In this document: in pieces, positions 39,925 to 48,851 of the stretch
Numbering within the stretch: position 1 is the stretch's first letter
Layout of the letters: each line of letters opens with the position of its first letter
Source of the DNA: a virus
Direction: 5' to 3' (one strand)
IMG/VR virus record: IMGVR_UViG_3300047469_000074
Span: 1 to 53,543 of that record
DNA: 53,543 nucleotides
Made by a program: the position numbers and the translations under genes
The notes under the pieces: model-generated
What the model saw: only the letters and a program-made list of their open reading frames with translations
Told to the model about the DNA's origin: nothing
The model's database searches: none

Positions 39925-40537
39925 CCTGAACCGTAAGATCCGGGCACTGGTTGCGATGTGCACTGGCATCGCCCCGGCCTACGTGAGCCCAGCCCGCCAA
40001 GAGCTGGACGTGCCCCCTGCCCCGCAAGTGTGGGCAACCGTGCTCGTGACTGTCTACGGCCCGGTTGGCATGGACGAGGTTCGGTACAAGGACTCATCGA
40101 ACAACCTTGTCAGCGAAACGGTAGAAGGCTCGCGCTTGTGCGTGGCCTCCATTCAGTTCTACCGCGCGCCAGCCAACGACCTCGCGAACAAGTTCCGCAC
40201 GCGTATCCGTATGTCCCAAGCAGTCGAGTACATGCGCGCCAACGACATCGGCTTCGTGGACATCGGCCCGGTGAATGACCTGACCGAAGTCGAGAGCGAG
40301 AACTGGGAAGAGCGGGCGCAGCTTGACATGCGCTTCAACACCAGCGTCACCGACACACTTGAGCTTGACACATACGGGATCTTCCCGATCAAGCTCTACA
40401 CTGACGAACCACCAACCGAGCGAGACATTTTGATTTACGGCCCGGGCGAGCTTGGCGGGGGAGCCGCTGAGAACGCCATCACCACTGAGTCCGGCGATGT
40501 GCTTACCACAGAGTCGGGCGAGCAACTTGGGTTTTGA
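39908..40537 (+). CDS. Tail terminator-like protein (neck), 209 aa
   Basis: Start at ATG 39908, inside the previous gene. [20 protein letters not shown] and the [20 protein letters not shown], then [19 protein letters not shown], resemble the phage neck-terminator family (LIC_12616/gp12-like). A duplicated C-terminal [15 protein letters not shown] tail resembles sheath-neck docking ends. Stops just before the collagen-like gene. Confidence 0.7.
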   Translation: MQSRVDLNRKIRALVAMCTGIAPAYVSPARQELDVPPAPQVWATVLVTVYGPVGMDEVRYKDSSNNLVSETVEGSRLCVASIQFYRAPANDLANKFRTRIRMSQAVEYMRANDIGFVDIGPVNDLTEVESENWEERAQLDMRFNTSVTDTLELDTYGIFPIKLYTDEPPTERDILIYGPGELGGGAAENAITTESGDVLTTESGEQLGF

Positions 40538-40539
40538 AC

Positions 40540-41439
40540 ATGGCAAAGAAGATCAGTGAGCTTGAACTGTTGGAGGATCCCCTCGCCGCAGAAGCGATGG
40601 TCGCCGTTGTGCAGGACGATGTGACCGTTCGTACTCCTGTTTCGAGCTTCGGTGCAGCAGGCCCTGCGGGGCCGCAGGGGGCCACAGGCGCCACGGGAGG
40701 CACTGGGCCTACGGGTAGCACCGGGGCCACCGGAAACGCAGGCCCAACGGGCGGCACGGGGCCTGCCGGCGCCACTGGTGCACCCGGCGCTACGGGCTCT
40801 GCTGGCCCAACCGGAGCAACCGGCCCAACCGGCGCGACTGGCAACCCGGGCGCAGACGGCGCCAAGGGGGCTACTGGCGACGCTGGCCCCGCTGGTGGAG
40901 CAGGCCCCACGGGCGGTACTGGCCCGACAGGTGGCACGGGGCCGACGGGCGCGGCTGGCCCTACCGGCGCCACGGGTACGGCTGGCGATCCTGCGGCGGT
41001 GAAGTTTCAAATCATTCAAGCAGGATACGGCGGCGTACACACGGGCACGACTACCGACACGGCGAAAGTCACTGTGCCGATGCCCGTGCTCAAGAACAAC
41101 AGCCAAGTTCGTGTCCTTGTATATGTCGCCCAGACGGGCAACACGAACATGAAGGCCCTGAACGTCCGCTATGGCGGGGCGAGCGTTGGCGGCACGTATG
41201 ACACCACAGAATCGCAAGCGATTGCGCTCCGTGGCGAGTTCACCATCCAGAACAAGAACTCACTGACTGCACAGGCTACGACGTTCGCGATCGGTGAGCG
41301 TAGCTTCACGTACCTGAGCGACAACGACATCGCAGTCAACAGCGGCGTCGCGCAGAACCTTACGATCAATTTGCAGCTCGGCAACGTGGCCGACCAGCAA
41401 GAGATCTTGCACTACAGCGTCGAGGTCGCTAACCCGTAG
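40540..41439 (+). CDS. Collagen-like virion protein
   Basis: 299 aa from the ATG at 40540. After ~40 residues, about 105 residues are uninterrupted Gly-X-Y triplets rich in Thr and Pro ([20 protein letters not shown] style), which form a collagen triple helix. The last ~140 residues are beta-rich. Such proteins trimerise into thin fibres. Unusually it lies between neck and sheath genes, so it may be a head/neck whisker rather than a tail fibre. Confidence 0.85.
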   Translation: MAKKISELELLEDPLAAEAMVAVVQDDVTVRTPVSSFGAAGPAGPQGATGATGGTGPTGSTGATGNAGPTGGTGPAGATGAPGATGSAGPTGATGPTGATGNPGADGAKGATGDAGPAGGAGPTGGTGPTGGTGPTGAAGPTGATGTAGDPAAVKFQIIQAGYGGVHTGTTTDTAKVTVPMPVLKNNSQVRVLVYVAQTGNTNMKALNVRYGGASVGGTYDTTESQAIALRGEFTIQNKNSLTAQATTFAIGERSFTYLSDNDIAVNSGVAQNLTINLQLGNVADQQEILHYSVEVANP

Positions 41440-41539
41440 TAGAACAAGTTCATCATAACAATGAACACGGACGACTGGCTTACACTACGCCGCAAGCTAG
41501 CCGTCCAGCTTACCAACCCAACCACAAGGACATCGAACC

Positions 41540-43015
41540 ATGCTTCCGGTTAATCGAGTCGTTAACGTCAAGATCCTCACGTCGCCGATCTTCCCGAAGC
41601 GGAATGGTTTCGGCGTCCTCCTCCTTCTGGGGACTGGCGCATATCTGCCTGTGCGCGAACGCTCGCGCGCGTATGCCAACATGACCGAAGTCGCCCTCGA
41701 CTTTCCGGCAGGCAGTGAAGAGTACAAGGCCGCAGCGATCGCATTCAGCCAATCGCCGCGCGCAGACCAGATCCGCATCGGCCGTCGCTTTGCCTCGGCG
41801 GTGGGCGGTGAGCTGGTCGGCGCCGCCCCGACGGCAACCGACGCGGCAACGTGGGCTGCAATCGACGACGGTTCGTTCCGCGTGACCATCGATGGCGGTA
41901 CCCCGCTTGATGTCAGCCCAATCGACTTCACAGGTGTGGCCAACCTGAACGCTGTCGCCTCCAAGGTGCAGACCGCCATCCAAGCAGAAACGGGCGGCAC
42001 GGGCGTTCTCGTCTCGTACAACGGTTCGCGTTTCACCATCAAGTCGCCGACAACCGGCCCGACCAGCTCGGTTTCGTTGACCTCGGCCGTGACTCCGGCC
42101 ACGGGTACGCACATCGGCGGTCTGCTGGGCACCGACAGCGGCACGGCAACGGCAGGCTTCGCCGCAGAGACCATCGCTCAAGCCCTTGATGCGCAAGAAG
42201 CGTACTCGACGGAATGGTACGGCCTGCACTTCACGAACGGTCAACTCTCGACGGCGCAGGACTTCGTTGACGCTGCCGGCTGGGTTCAGTCGCGCGTGAA
42301 GATCCTCGGCATTACCTCGCCACAGGCTTCGTTGTACGACCCGACCAACACCACTGACTTCGCCTCGGCGCTCAAGGACGCGATGTACAGCCGGGTGTTC
42401 ACGGTGTACGACCAGACGAACAATTATGCCGCTGTATCGGCAATGATGCGCGCGTTCGCGGTCAACTTCAACAACCAGAACTCGACGATCACGTTGATGT
42501 TCAAGACGTTGCCGGGCATTCAGGCAGACGACTCCATCAATACCACCCGGGCCAATGCGCTCGAGGGCAAGAACGTCAACTACTACACGCAGTTCGGCGA
42601 CTCGCCCATGCTGGCGAACGGCATCATGGCCTCCGGCGTGTACTTCGACGAGGTGCATGGTCTGGATTGGTTGCAGAACGCTATCGAAACGAACGTGTTC
42701 GGCTTCCTCTACACCCGCACGACGAAGGTGCCGCAGACCGATCGTGGCGTCGCCCTGATCGTGCAACAGGTCGAGAAGGCTTGCCAAGAAGGCGTGAACA
42801 ACGGTCTGCTTGCCCCGGGCACGTGGAACGGCAGCGAGTTCGGTACGCTGACGGTCGGCCAGTTCTTGAAGCAAGGCTTCTACGTGTACGCGGCTCCGGT
42901 TGCCACGCAGAACCAGAGCGACCGCGAGGCCCGCAAGGCACCCCCGATTCAAGTTGCTGCGAAGGGCGCCGGAGCAATCCAGCACGTCGACATCGAAGTC
43001 ACGTTCGAACGCTAA
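41540..43015 (+). CDS. Tail sheath protein (DUF3383 type)
   Basis: 491 aa, full length. Starts MLPVNRVVNVKILTSPIFPK with AAGGA before the ATG; LTFYQTN-type internal patterns and a conserved C-terminus (APVATQNQSDREARKAPPIQ) match the DUF3383 contractile sheath family. It proves a contractile tail. Confidence 0.9.
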   Translation: MLPVNRVVNVKILTSPIFPKRNGFGVLLLLGTGAYLPVRERSRAYANMTEVALDFPAGSEEYKAAAIAFSQSPRADQIRIGRRFASAVGGELVGAAPTATDAATWAAIDDGSFRVTIDGGTPLDVSPIDFTGVANLNAVASKVQTAIQAETGGTGVLVSYNGSRFTIKSPTTGPTSSVSLTSAVTPATGTHIGGLLGTDSGTATAGFAAETIAQALDAQEAYSTEWYGLHFTNGQLSTAQDFVDAAGWVQSRVKILGITSPQASLYDPTNTTDFASALKDAMYSRVFTVYDQTNNYAAVSAMMRAFAVNFNNQNSTITLMFKTLPGIQADDSINTTRANALEGKNVNYYTQFGDSPMLANGIMASGVYFDEVHGLDWLQNAIETNVFGFLYTRTTKVPQTDRGVALIVQQVEKACQEGVNNGLLAPGTWNGSEFGTLTVGQFLKQGFYVYAAPVATQNQSDREARKAPPIQVAAKGAGAIQHVDIEVTFER

Positions 43016-43048
43016 TAGCGCGCGAGCATATTAACCACAGGAGCAAAC

Positions 43049-43480
43049 ATGCGCCGCTACAGTTTTCTTGACACGATCCTCGCCGTGAATGGCGTGGAAG
43101 CGACGGGGTGGAGCGAAGGTGACGACGTCATCAAGTGCACCCGCCGCACGGACTCGGCCAGCGACAAAGTCGGGGCCGCTGGCGAAATGATGATGTCCTT
43201 GTCGGCAGACAGGTCCGGCGAGGTCGTTATCAAATTGCAGCAGACGTCGAGCTTCCGCGCCTTCCTGCTCGACTTGCTGGGCCGGCAAGAAGCTGGCAAC
43301 CTGACGTTCATCCCGGTGAACGTGACCTTCCGTGACGTGTTCCGCCAAGACGTCGTGACGGGTTCGGTTGGCTACATCAAGAAGCCCGCTGACTTCCAGC
43401 GTGGGGCGGCAGGCAACGACGAGGAGTGGACCTTCGTTGTTGAACGCCTCGATATTCTGGCAGGGGATGTGCAAGTATGA
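43049..43480 (+). CDS. Tail tube protein (DUF3277 type)
   Basis: 143 aa. RRYSFLDTILAVNGVEATGW, then ADRSGEVVIKLQQTSSFRAF and a final WTFVVERLDILAGDV match the tail tube family paired with DUF3383 sheaths. It forms the inner tube. Overlaps the chaperone gene (ATGA at 43477). Confidence 0.9.
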   Translation: MRRYSFLDTILAVNGVEATGWSEGDDVIKCTRRTDSASDKVGAAGEMMMSLSADRSGEVVIKLQQTSSFRAFLLDLLGRQEAGNLTFIPVNVTFRDVFRQDVVTGSVGYIKKPADFQRGAAGNDEEWTFVVERLDILAGDVQV

Positions 43481-43896
43481 CGCGTGACCACCAACCGATC
43501 ACCATCGGCGAACATACGGTGCTGGCTTCGACGCTGGCACCGCGCGACGCCATCCAAGTGCAGGTCGCGCTCATCAAACTGCTCGGCCCGACTCTCTTTT
43601 CTGCGCTTGGCAAGAAGGGCGCCAGCAAAGAGGAAGTCGGTGAGCTGATGATGAGCGCGCTGACGAGCCACGCAGACGAAGCCGCAGTATTCAAGCTGCT
43701 CGAGAAGCTGTTGCCATGCGCGCGCATCAACGGCGCAAAGGTGACGCTCGATAGCCAAGAGTTCTACGGTGATCCGTTGCTGGTGTGGCAAGTGGCCTTC
43801 CACGTGTTGCAGGCGAACTTCGTGGATTTTGTCAGCGCCGCGCGCTCACGTTTCGGCCATCTCATCAAGGCCAAGACGTCGACCCAATCGAGCTAG
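43477..43896 (+). CDS. Tail assembly chaperone, upstream frame (gpG-like)
   Basis: 139 aa. Small helical protein (ASTLAPRDAIQVQVALIKLL with a GxKGASKEEVGELMM stretch), right before a second frame that lies in -1 register and leads to the tape measure. This is the common two-frame chaperone arrangement. Stop at 43896; the -1 frame is open from 43773 on. Confidence 0.8.
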   Translation: MTRDHQPITIGEHTVLASTLAPRDAIQVQVALIKLLGPTLFSALGKKGASKEEVGELMMSALTSHADEAAVFKLLEKLLPCARINGAKVTLDSQEFYGDPLLVWQVAFHVLQANFVDFVSAARSRFGHLIKAKTSTQSS

Positions 43897-44072
43897 CCAA
43901 TATCGATTGGTACATCTGGCGTCCTGTACTTCGTGATCCTCCGCTGTGTACGTACCGAGAACTCTGCGACGGTACGTACACGCTGAACGACCTAGCCGAC
44001 ATGCACGAGGCGATGGACGTTGAAGAAGAGTACGCGCGGCGTGCTGAACAAGCTAGGAAAGCAAAGCGATGA
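43773..44072 (+). CDS. Tail assembly chaperone, -1 frameshift extension (gpT-like)
   Basis: Open frame in -1 register from just after a stop at 43770 to TGA at 44072. The unique part (residues after the shift) has IDWYIWRPVLRDPPLCTYRE and LADMHEAMDVEEEYARRAEQ, a conserved tail-chaperone pattern. No good start codon exists near its conserved part, so it is most likely read by frameshifting; a T-TTT run at 43827-43830 in the overlap is the best slip candidate. Ends overlapping the tape measure start (ATGA). Confidence 0.7.
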   Translation, partial: SVAGVASGLPRVAGELRGFCQRRALTFRPSHQGQDVDPIELANIDWYIWRPVLRDPPLCTYRELCDGTYTLNDLADMHEAMDVEEEYARRAEQARKAKR

Positions 44073-45880
44073 TTATCGATAGCCTGCTGGTCGCGCTGGG
44101 GTTTGAAGTAGACACAGGCCCAGCGCAACAATGGATCGACAAGGCCAAGGACGCAGAGACCGCCGCCCTTGGCTTCGTTGGCGCAATCGTGGCCCTTGCT
44201 GGCGCGATCGGCGTGGCTACGATTGCAATGGCTGGCGAGCTGGACGAGGTAGGTGACTTTGCAGACCTGAACTCCGTTGCTGCGACCTCCGTACTTGAAC
44301 TTGGCTTCGCTGCCCAGCTTTCAGGTGGTGACATCGACGCGCTGAAGAGTTCCGTGCAGGGCCTGAACCGCGTGGCTGGTGAAGCCGCCCTTGGCATTGG
44401 TCGAGGCGCAAAGCTCTTCGCTACGATGGGCCTCAGCGCAAGGAATGCCAGCGGAGAAGTCAAGAGCTTTGATGAACTGTTGCTAGACATTGCCGACAAG
44501 ATGCAAGGTCTGTCGACGCAGGAGCAGATTGCGCTAGCGAGCAAGCTAGGCATTGATCCGACACTGGTTCCGCTGCTGCGCAAGGGCCGCGAAGAGATCG
44601 AAGCCCTGCGCCAAGAGTTCCGAGACTTCGGTGGCGCAACCGACGCAGACATCGCTGCTGCTGGCGAACTCACAGATGAGATCGACAGGCTCAAGGCTAT
44701 GGCGACAGCCACGGGCCAAGCCATCGGTTTGTTCTTCCTGCCAATCGTCAAAGAGACAGTCGGTGCCTTCCGCGAGTGGTGGGTTGCGAACCGCCAGCTC
44801 GTGCGTGACAACCTCACAACCTCGCTACAATTTCTTACGAACTTACTCAGCGTCGTCTTTGACTGGTTGCGACGACTTGGAGGTGTGGTTAACTGGCTCG
44901 TCGATCTCATTGGCGGCTGGCGAACCGTGCTGCTTGCCGCTGGGGCAGCGCTGACCATTCTTGTGAGCGCCCAGACACTGAAGCTGTTGACGAGTTTCGT
45001 GGCCGTGCTGAACTACGCGCGGACGGCGATCTGGGGCTTGGTTGCTGGCATCGGTATCGTGCCGATTCTTGTGGCGGCAGCGGCTGCGGCAATCTTCCTG
45101 CTGATCGACGACGTCGTAAACTTCGCAGAAGGAAACGACAGCGTCATCGGGCGGCTGGTGGAGCGGTTCCCGGCGTTCGCCGAGTTCATTCGTAAGGTGG
45201 CGTACGACCTGAACGAGTTCTGGCAACAGATGACTGCGGCGTTCGAAGGTCTTAGCCCGCGTCTCGTGGAGCTGGCGAATTCATTGGGCGGCTTGTTCAG
45301 CGTGCTGTGGGATCTGTTGTCGCCTGTACTGGGTGCCATCCTGCAACTCGTTGGGTTCTTGCTGCCAATCGTTCTTCTGGTGATTGAGAAGATTGTAGTA
45401 GTGATCACCACGCTGCTGACTGGTCTGCTTCAAGCCGTTACTGTGGTTGCGAACCTGCTCGTTAGCACGCTTACCGGCGTCATCAGCATCCTGACTGACG
45501 CATTCGCAGGGTTCTTCAACATGCTGATTGCAGGCTGGGACCGCGTCGTAAAGACTATTGGCGGGGCGGTGAGTGCGGTGAAGGGGTGGCTCGGCCTTGG
45601 CAGTGGCGATGCCGTGCCCGTGGCAGGGGCTACAGGCGCCGCAAGCAGCGGGGGGCTACCTACCCCCCAGCCCACGCAAAAAAACGGCGTGCTGGGGCCG
45701 GCAGCTAGCCCAGCGGGCACGACAGGGGGCAACACCAACACGACAAACGTGCAAGTTGGGGCGCCCAACATCACAATCCAGACGACAGACCCGCAGACCG
45801 CAGGCCAGTCGGTAGTCGATGCGCTTGACAAAATGAACCGTGGTGTAATCCGCGACAACCAATCTTCGGTAGCCCTGTAA
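44069..45880 (+). CDS. Tape measure protein
   Basis: 603 aa. Long helical protein with a hydrophobic centre (LVAGIGIVPILVAAAAAAIF and VLLVIEKIVVVITTLLTGLL) and a soluble end, as for tape measure proteins, which set tail length. At ~1.5 angstroms per residue it predicts a tail of about 90 nm, short for a contractile tail. Starts overlapping the chaperone stop. Confidence 0.9.
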   Translation: MIIDSLLVALGFEVDTGPAQQWIDKAKDAETAALGFVGAIVALAGAIGVATIAMAGELDEVGDFADLNSVAATSVLELGFAAQLSGGDIDALKSSVQGLNRVAGEAALGIGRGAKLFATMGLSARNASGEVKSFDELLLDIADKMQGLSTQEQIALASKLGIDPTLVPLLRKGREEIEALRQEFRDFGGATDADIAAAGELTDEIDRLKAMATATGQAIGLFFLPIVKETVGAFREWWVANRQLVRDNLTTSLQFLTNLLSVVFDWLRRLGGVVNWLVDLIGGWRTVLLAAGAALTILVSAQTLKLLTSFVAVLNYARTAIWGLVAGIGIVPILVAAAAAAIFLLIDDVVNFAEGNDSVIGRLVERFPAFAEFIRKVAYDLNEFWQQMTAAFEGLSPRLVELANSLGGLFSVLWDLLSPVLGAILQLVGFLLPIVLLVIEKIVVVITTLLTGLLQAVTVVANLLVSTLTGVISILTDAFAGFFNMLIAGWDRVVKTIGGAVSAVKGWLGLGSGDAVPVAGATGAASSGGLPTPQPTQKNGVLGPAASPAGTTGGNTNTTNVQVGAPNITIQTTDPQTAGQSVVDALDKMNRGVIRDNQSSVAL

Positions 45881-46467
45881 TGGCCCAGCCCACGACCCTA
45901 ATCCAACGAAGCATCGGCGGGCTGACCTTTGACGCAGTGGTTAGCGAGTCGCATACAGTGACCACGGAGATCACAGACAACCCGGTGGAGTCCGGAGTTA
46001 GCATCACCGACCACGCGTACATGAAGCCGTACAAGGTGGTCATTGAAGCAGGCGTCACGAACACCCCGCTACATGAGCCGACCGACAACTACGGCACGGG
46101 CGACGCACGTGTGGCTAACGCATACGCAGCTTTGCTTCAATTGCAAGCTACTCGCGAGCCGTTCGATGTACAGACGGGCCTCCTGCTGTACAACAATATG
46201 CTGATCCAGGAATTGACGGTCATCCAGGACAAGGACACATCGAATGTGTTGGCGTTCAGCGCCACGCTACGCGAGATCGTTATCGTCTACACGGAGACCG
46301 TCAAGTATCCTCCGCGGAAGGCTGGCGCCACGAAGAACCAAGCAGGCAAGAAGAAAGAATCCGGGCAGAAGCAGGGCACCGACCAAACCAGCCCAAGTGC
46401 GTCGACGAAGAAAGGTTCTCTGGCAAGCAAGACGCTTGACGTTCTGTCTAAGGGGTTAGGCAAATGA
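45880..46467 (+). CDS. Baseplate Dit-like protein
   Basis: 195 aa. TLIQRSIGGLTFDAVVSESH and the SGVSITDHAYMKPYKVVIEA segment match the N-terminal domain of Dit-like proteins in contractile-tail baseplates. The end is a Lys/Ser-rich tail (GATKNQAGKKKESGQKQGTD), likely disordered. First baseplate gene after the tape measure. Confidence 0.8.
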   Translation: MAQPTTLIQRSIGGLTFDAVVSESHTVTTEITDNPVESGVSITDHAYMKPYKVVIEAGVTNTPLHEPTDNYGTGDARVANAYAALLQLQATREPFDVQTGLLLYNNMLIQELTVIQDKDTSNVLAFSATLREIVIVYTETVKYPPRKAGATKNQAGKKKESGQKQGTDQTSPSASTKKGSLASKTLDVLSKGLGK

Positions 46468-46823
46468 TTATTGAACTCCCTGTCACCACGGACCCGGCGC
46501 AGAGGTTCACCACACAGCTCGGCGACACCAAGATCGTTTTCGACTTGCAATGGAACGACCGTAGCGAACGTTTCGAACTGTCCCTGTTTTACGATGCTAC
46601 GCAAGAGGTCATTGTGCGCGGCCTGAACATCGTGCTCGGTTGTGACCTGCTTGAGCCTTTCAACTTCAACCTTGGGCATCTGGTGGTCGTGGACACGGCG
46701 AACCTGCACACCGAAGCCAACCTGAGTAACTTCGGCACGGTGGTGAAGTTCATGTGGGTGTCGGCTGACGAGGTGCTGCCGGAACCGGCGCAAACCATCC
46801 CAGCCCCAGTGCTGGCTGAATGA
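46464..46823 (+). CDS. Baseplate plug-like protein, 119 aa
   Basis: MIIELPVTTDPAQRFTTQLG with RFELSLFYDATQEVIVRGLN and a LGHLVVVDTANLHTEANLSN end fits the small baseplate plug family (DUF6983-like) between Dit-like and hub proteins. Overlaps both neighbours. Confidence 0.78.
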   Translation: MIIELPVTTDPAQRFTTQLGDTKIVFDLQWNDRSERFELSLFYDATQEVIVRGLNIVLGCDLLEPFNFNLGHLVVVDTANLHTEANLSNFGTVVKFMWVSADEVLPEPAQTIPAPVLAE

Positions 46824-47755
46824 TGGCAGACTCCACCCGCCAATATCTTCGCAAGGCGCAGCTCGTCGTCGGCAAGCAAGGGCAAGGCTTGCTGATCGAG
46901 TTCTTGCGCATTGCATTCGAGGTCGAGAAGACCAGCGACGGCAATCCCAATACAGCAAGCATTCAAGTCTACAACCTGAACGAGACAAACCACGGGCGCA
47001 TTAAGAACGAGTTCGACGACGTTATCTTGAATGTCGGCTATGGTGACTCGCTGGCTGTGATTTTCCGTGGCAACATCAAGCGAGTCTTCAAGTACAAGCA
47101 GGGTAACGACTGGATCACAGAACTAGAGTGCGGCGACGGGGACCAAGACTTTAAGAACGCTATCATTAACGAGACCATCGAGGCTGGTGTTGACGACTCG
47201 GTGATCGTGGATCGTGCGGTGGGCACCATGAGCAAGACCACCAAAGGCCCGGTGAAAGGGTTGAGCCCGAACAAGCGCTTGCGTGGGAAGGTGATGTCCG
47301 GCAACACCCGCGACGTGTTGAGCAAACTCGCCAAGGACGCAGACGCTTCGTGGTCGATCCAGGACGGGCAGCTTACCTTCATCCCGATCAATGGCGTGCT
47401 TGACGATGAGGCCATTGTGGTCAACAGCCAGACAGGGATGCTTAGTGCGCCGGAGGTGGGTGACGAGGGTATCAAGGTGAAGAGCCTGTTGAACCCGCTC
47501 TACAAGATTTACGGGCGCGTTAAGCTCGACAATAACAACATGAAGGGGAAGAAGCAAACCATTGGTCAGGTGAAGAACACGAACACGGAAGTCACCAAGA
47601 CCAAGAAAGATGATAACCCTGTGCGCCAAGACCCTGACGGTATCTACAAGATCTACAAGATGAAGCACAAGGGCGACACACATGGCAGCGACTGGTACAG
47701 CGAGCTTGAAACTGTCAGTTTGGATGCAGCCATCCCCAAAAAGAAGGGTTCGTAA
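46820..47755 (+). CDS. Baseplate hub protein (gp44/gpD-like)
   Basis: 311 aa. RKAQLVVGKQGQGLLIEFLR, ASIQVYNLNETNHGRIKNEF, DVLSKLAKDADASWSIQDGQ and a final beta-rich end match hub proteins that seat the spike. ATG 46820 overlaps the previous stop; a second ATG follows at 46823. Followed by the spike gene. Confidence 0.83.
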   Translation: MMADSTRQYLRKAQLVVGKQGQGLLIEFLRIAFEVEKTSDGNPNTASIQVYNLNETNHGRIKNEFDDVILNVGYGDSLAVIFRGNIKRVFKYKQGNDWITELECGDGDQDFKNAIINETIEAGVDDSVIVDRAVGTMSKTTKGPVKGLSPNKRLRGKVMSGNTRDVLSKLAKDADASWSIQDGQLTFIPINGVLDDEAIVVNSQTGMLSAPEVGDEGIKVKSLLNPLYKIYGRVKLDNNNMKGKKQTIGQVKNTNTEVTKTKKDDNPVRQDPDGIYKIYKMKHKGDTHGSDWYSELETVSLDAAIPKKKGS

Positions 47756-48492
47756 TGGCACAAGAACGCGACGTACAAGAGCTGACAGCGGACCCGAACG
47801 CGGCAGTCAACACAGCCGTCGAAACCGCTCTCAAGAACCTGCATACCGCGCTGCCCGGAATCATTGAATCGTTTGACCCGGTGTTGCAGACGGCGCGTGT
47901 GCGCCCTGCTATCAAGCGTGTCTTTACTCAGCAAGGGGCGCTTGATCTGCCGCTGTGTTTGGATTGCCCGGTAGTTTATCCACAGGGGGGCGGGTTCGTG
48001 TTTGCCTTCCCCTTGGTGGCAGGGGACGAAGTTATTCTTGGTTTCTTCGAACGAGCCATTGACCGTTGGATGGTGGAGGGTGGCACGCAACCCCCGGTTG
48101 AGTTTCGCCTGCATGACCTGTCCGACGGTTTCTGCGTGCCCGGGGTCAGTAACCTGACGAGAGTTATCCCCGGCTTCAAAACAGACGCGGTGCAAATGCG
48201 TAACCGCGAGGGGTCTGCGTATGTTCAAATCAATACCAGCGGTGAAGTGGAAATTGATGGCGCGCTGCTTCGCATCAAGTGCCCGGTTATCGCGGAGCAG
48301 CCTGCAACGTTCGAGAGCTTGGTCACGTATCAAGCCGGCATGGTAGGTTCAGGCGGCACGGGCTCGTCTATCCAAATTACAGGGAACGTACAGTTCAGCG
48401 GTGGTTCGCTGACCCACAACGGGAAGAACATTGGCTCCACGCACATTCATTCGAATGGTAATGGCGGGGCGAACACAGGAGGGCCGGTTTAA
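47755..48492 (+). CDS. Baseplate spike (Gp138-N-like, with HxH tip)
   Basis: 245 aa. The N-terminal half (AVNTAVETALKNLHTALPGI, with VRPAIKRVFTQ and FAFPLVAGDEVILGFFERAI) matches the OB-type domain of spike proteins. The tail has GSTHIHSNGNGGANTGGPV; the His230-Ile-His232 pair resembles the iron-binding tip of phage spikes. It pierces the outer membrane. Confidence 0.85.
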   Translation: MAQERDVQELTADPNAAVNTAVETALKNLHTALPGIIESFDPVLQTARVRPAIKRVFTQQGALDLPLCLDCPVVYPQGGGFVFAFPLVAGDEVILGFFERAIDRWMVEGGTQPPVEFRLHDLSDGFCVPGVSNLTRVIPGFKTDAVQMRNREGSAYVQINTSGEVEIDGALLRIKCPVIAEQPATFESLVTYQAGMVGSGGTGSSIQITGNVQFSGGSLTHNGKNIGSTHIHSNGNGGANTGGPV

Positions 48493-48851
48493 TGCGAGTA
48501 CGTCGGCTAGACGCTAACCATGACATGACTTTCGGTTATGGTCAGGCCAATATTGCGGATACGCAGGAGGCCACAGCGCAGAAGGTAATGACGCGGTTAT
48601 ACTTGCTGCGGGGTGAATGGTTTCTCGATACGGACGCCGGCGTACCCTACACGCAGCAGATTGGAGGAGTGAAGCCTGCCCCGTTGCAATTCACAGAAGC
48701 CATCCTCAAACAGACGATCCTCGAGACCGAAGGTGTGGCAGAGATCCTCACCTTTGAACTTCAACTGAACAACCAGAACCGGGTGGCGAGCGTCACAGCA
48801 ACAGTGGCGACGATCTACGGTACGACTGAGAACATCAAGGTCCGGCTATGA
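48492..48851 (+). CDS. Baseplate wedge protein (gp25/GpW-like), 119 aa
   Basis: GYGQANIADTQEATAQKVMT, then RLYLLRGEWFLDTDAGVPYT and ILETEGVAEILTFELQLNNQ match the gp25-like wedge family. Stands in the usual place before the J-type gene. Confidence 0.85.
   Translation: MRVRRLDANHDMTFGYGQANIADTQEATAQKVMTRLYLLRGEWFLDTDAGVPYTQQIGGVKPAPLQFTEAILKQTILETEGVAEILTFELQLNNQNRVASVTATVATIYGTTENIKVRL

Noticed and set aside
41461-41553. 30-aa plus-strand ORF before the sheath gene
   Set aside because: No clear ribosome site and it overlaps the sheath start; not excluded, but not supported.
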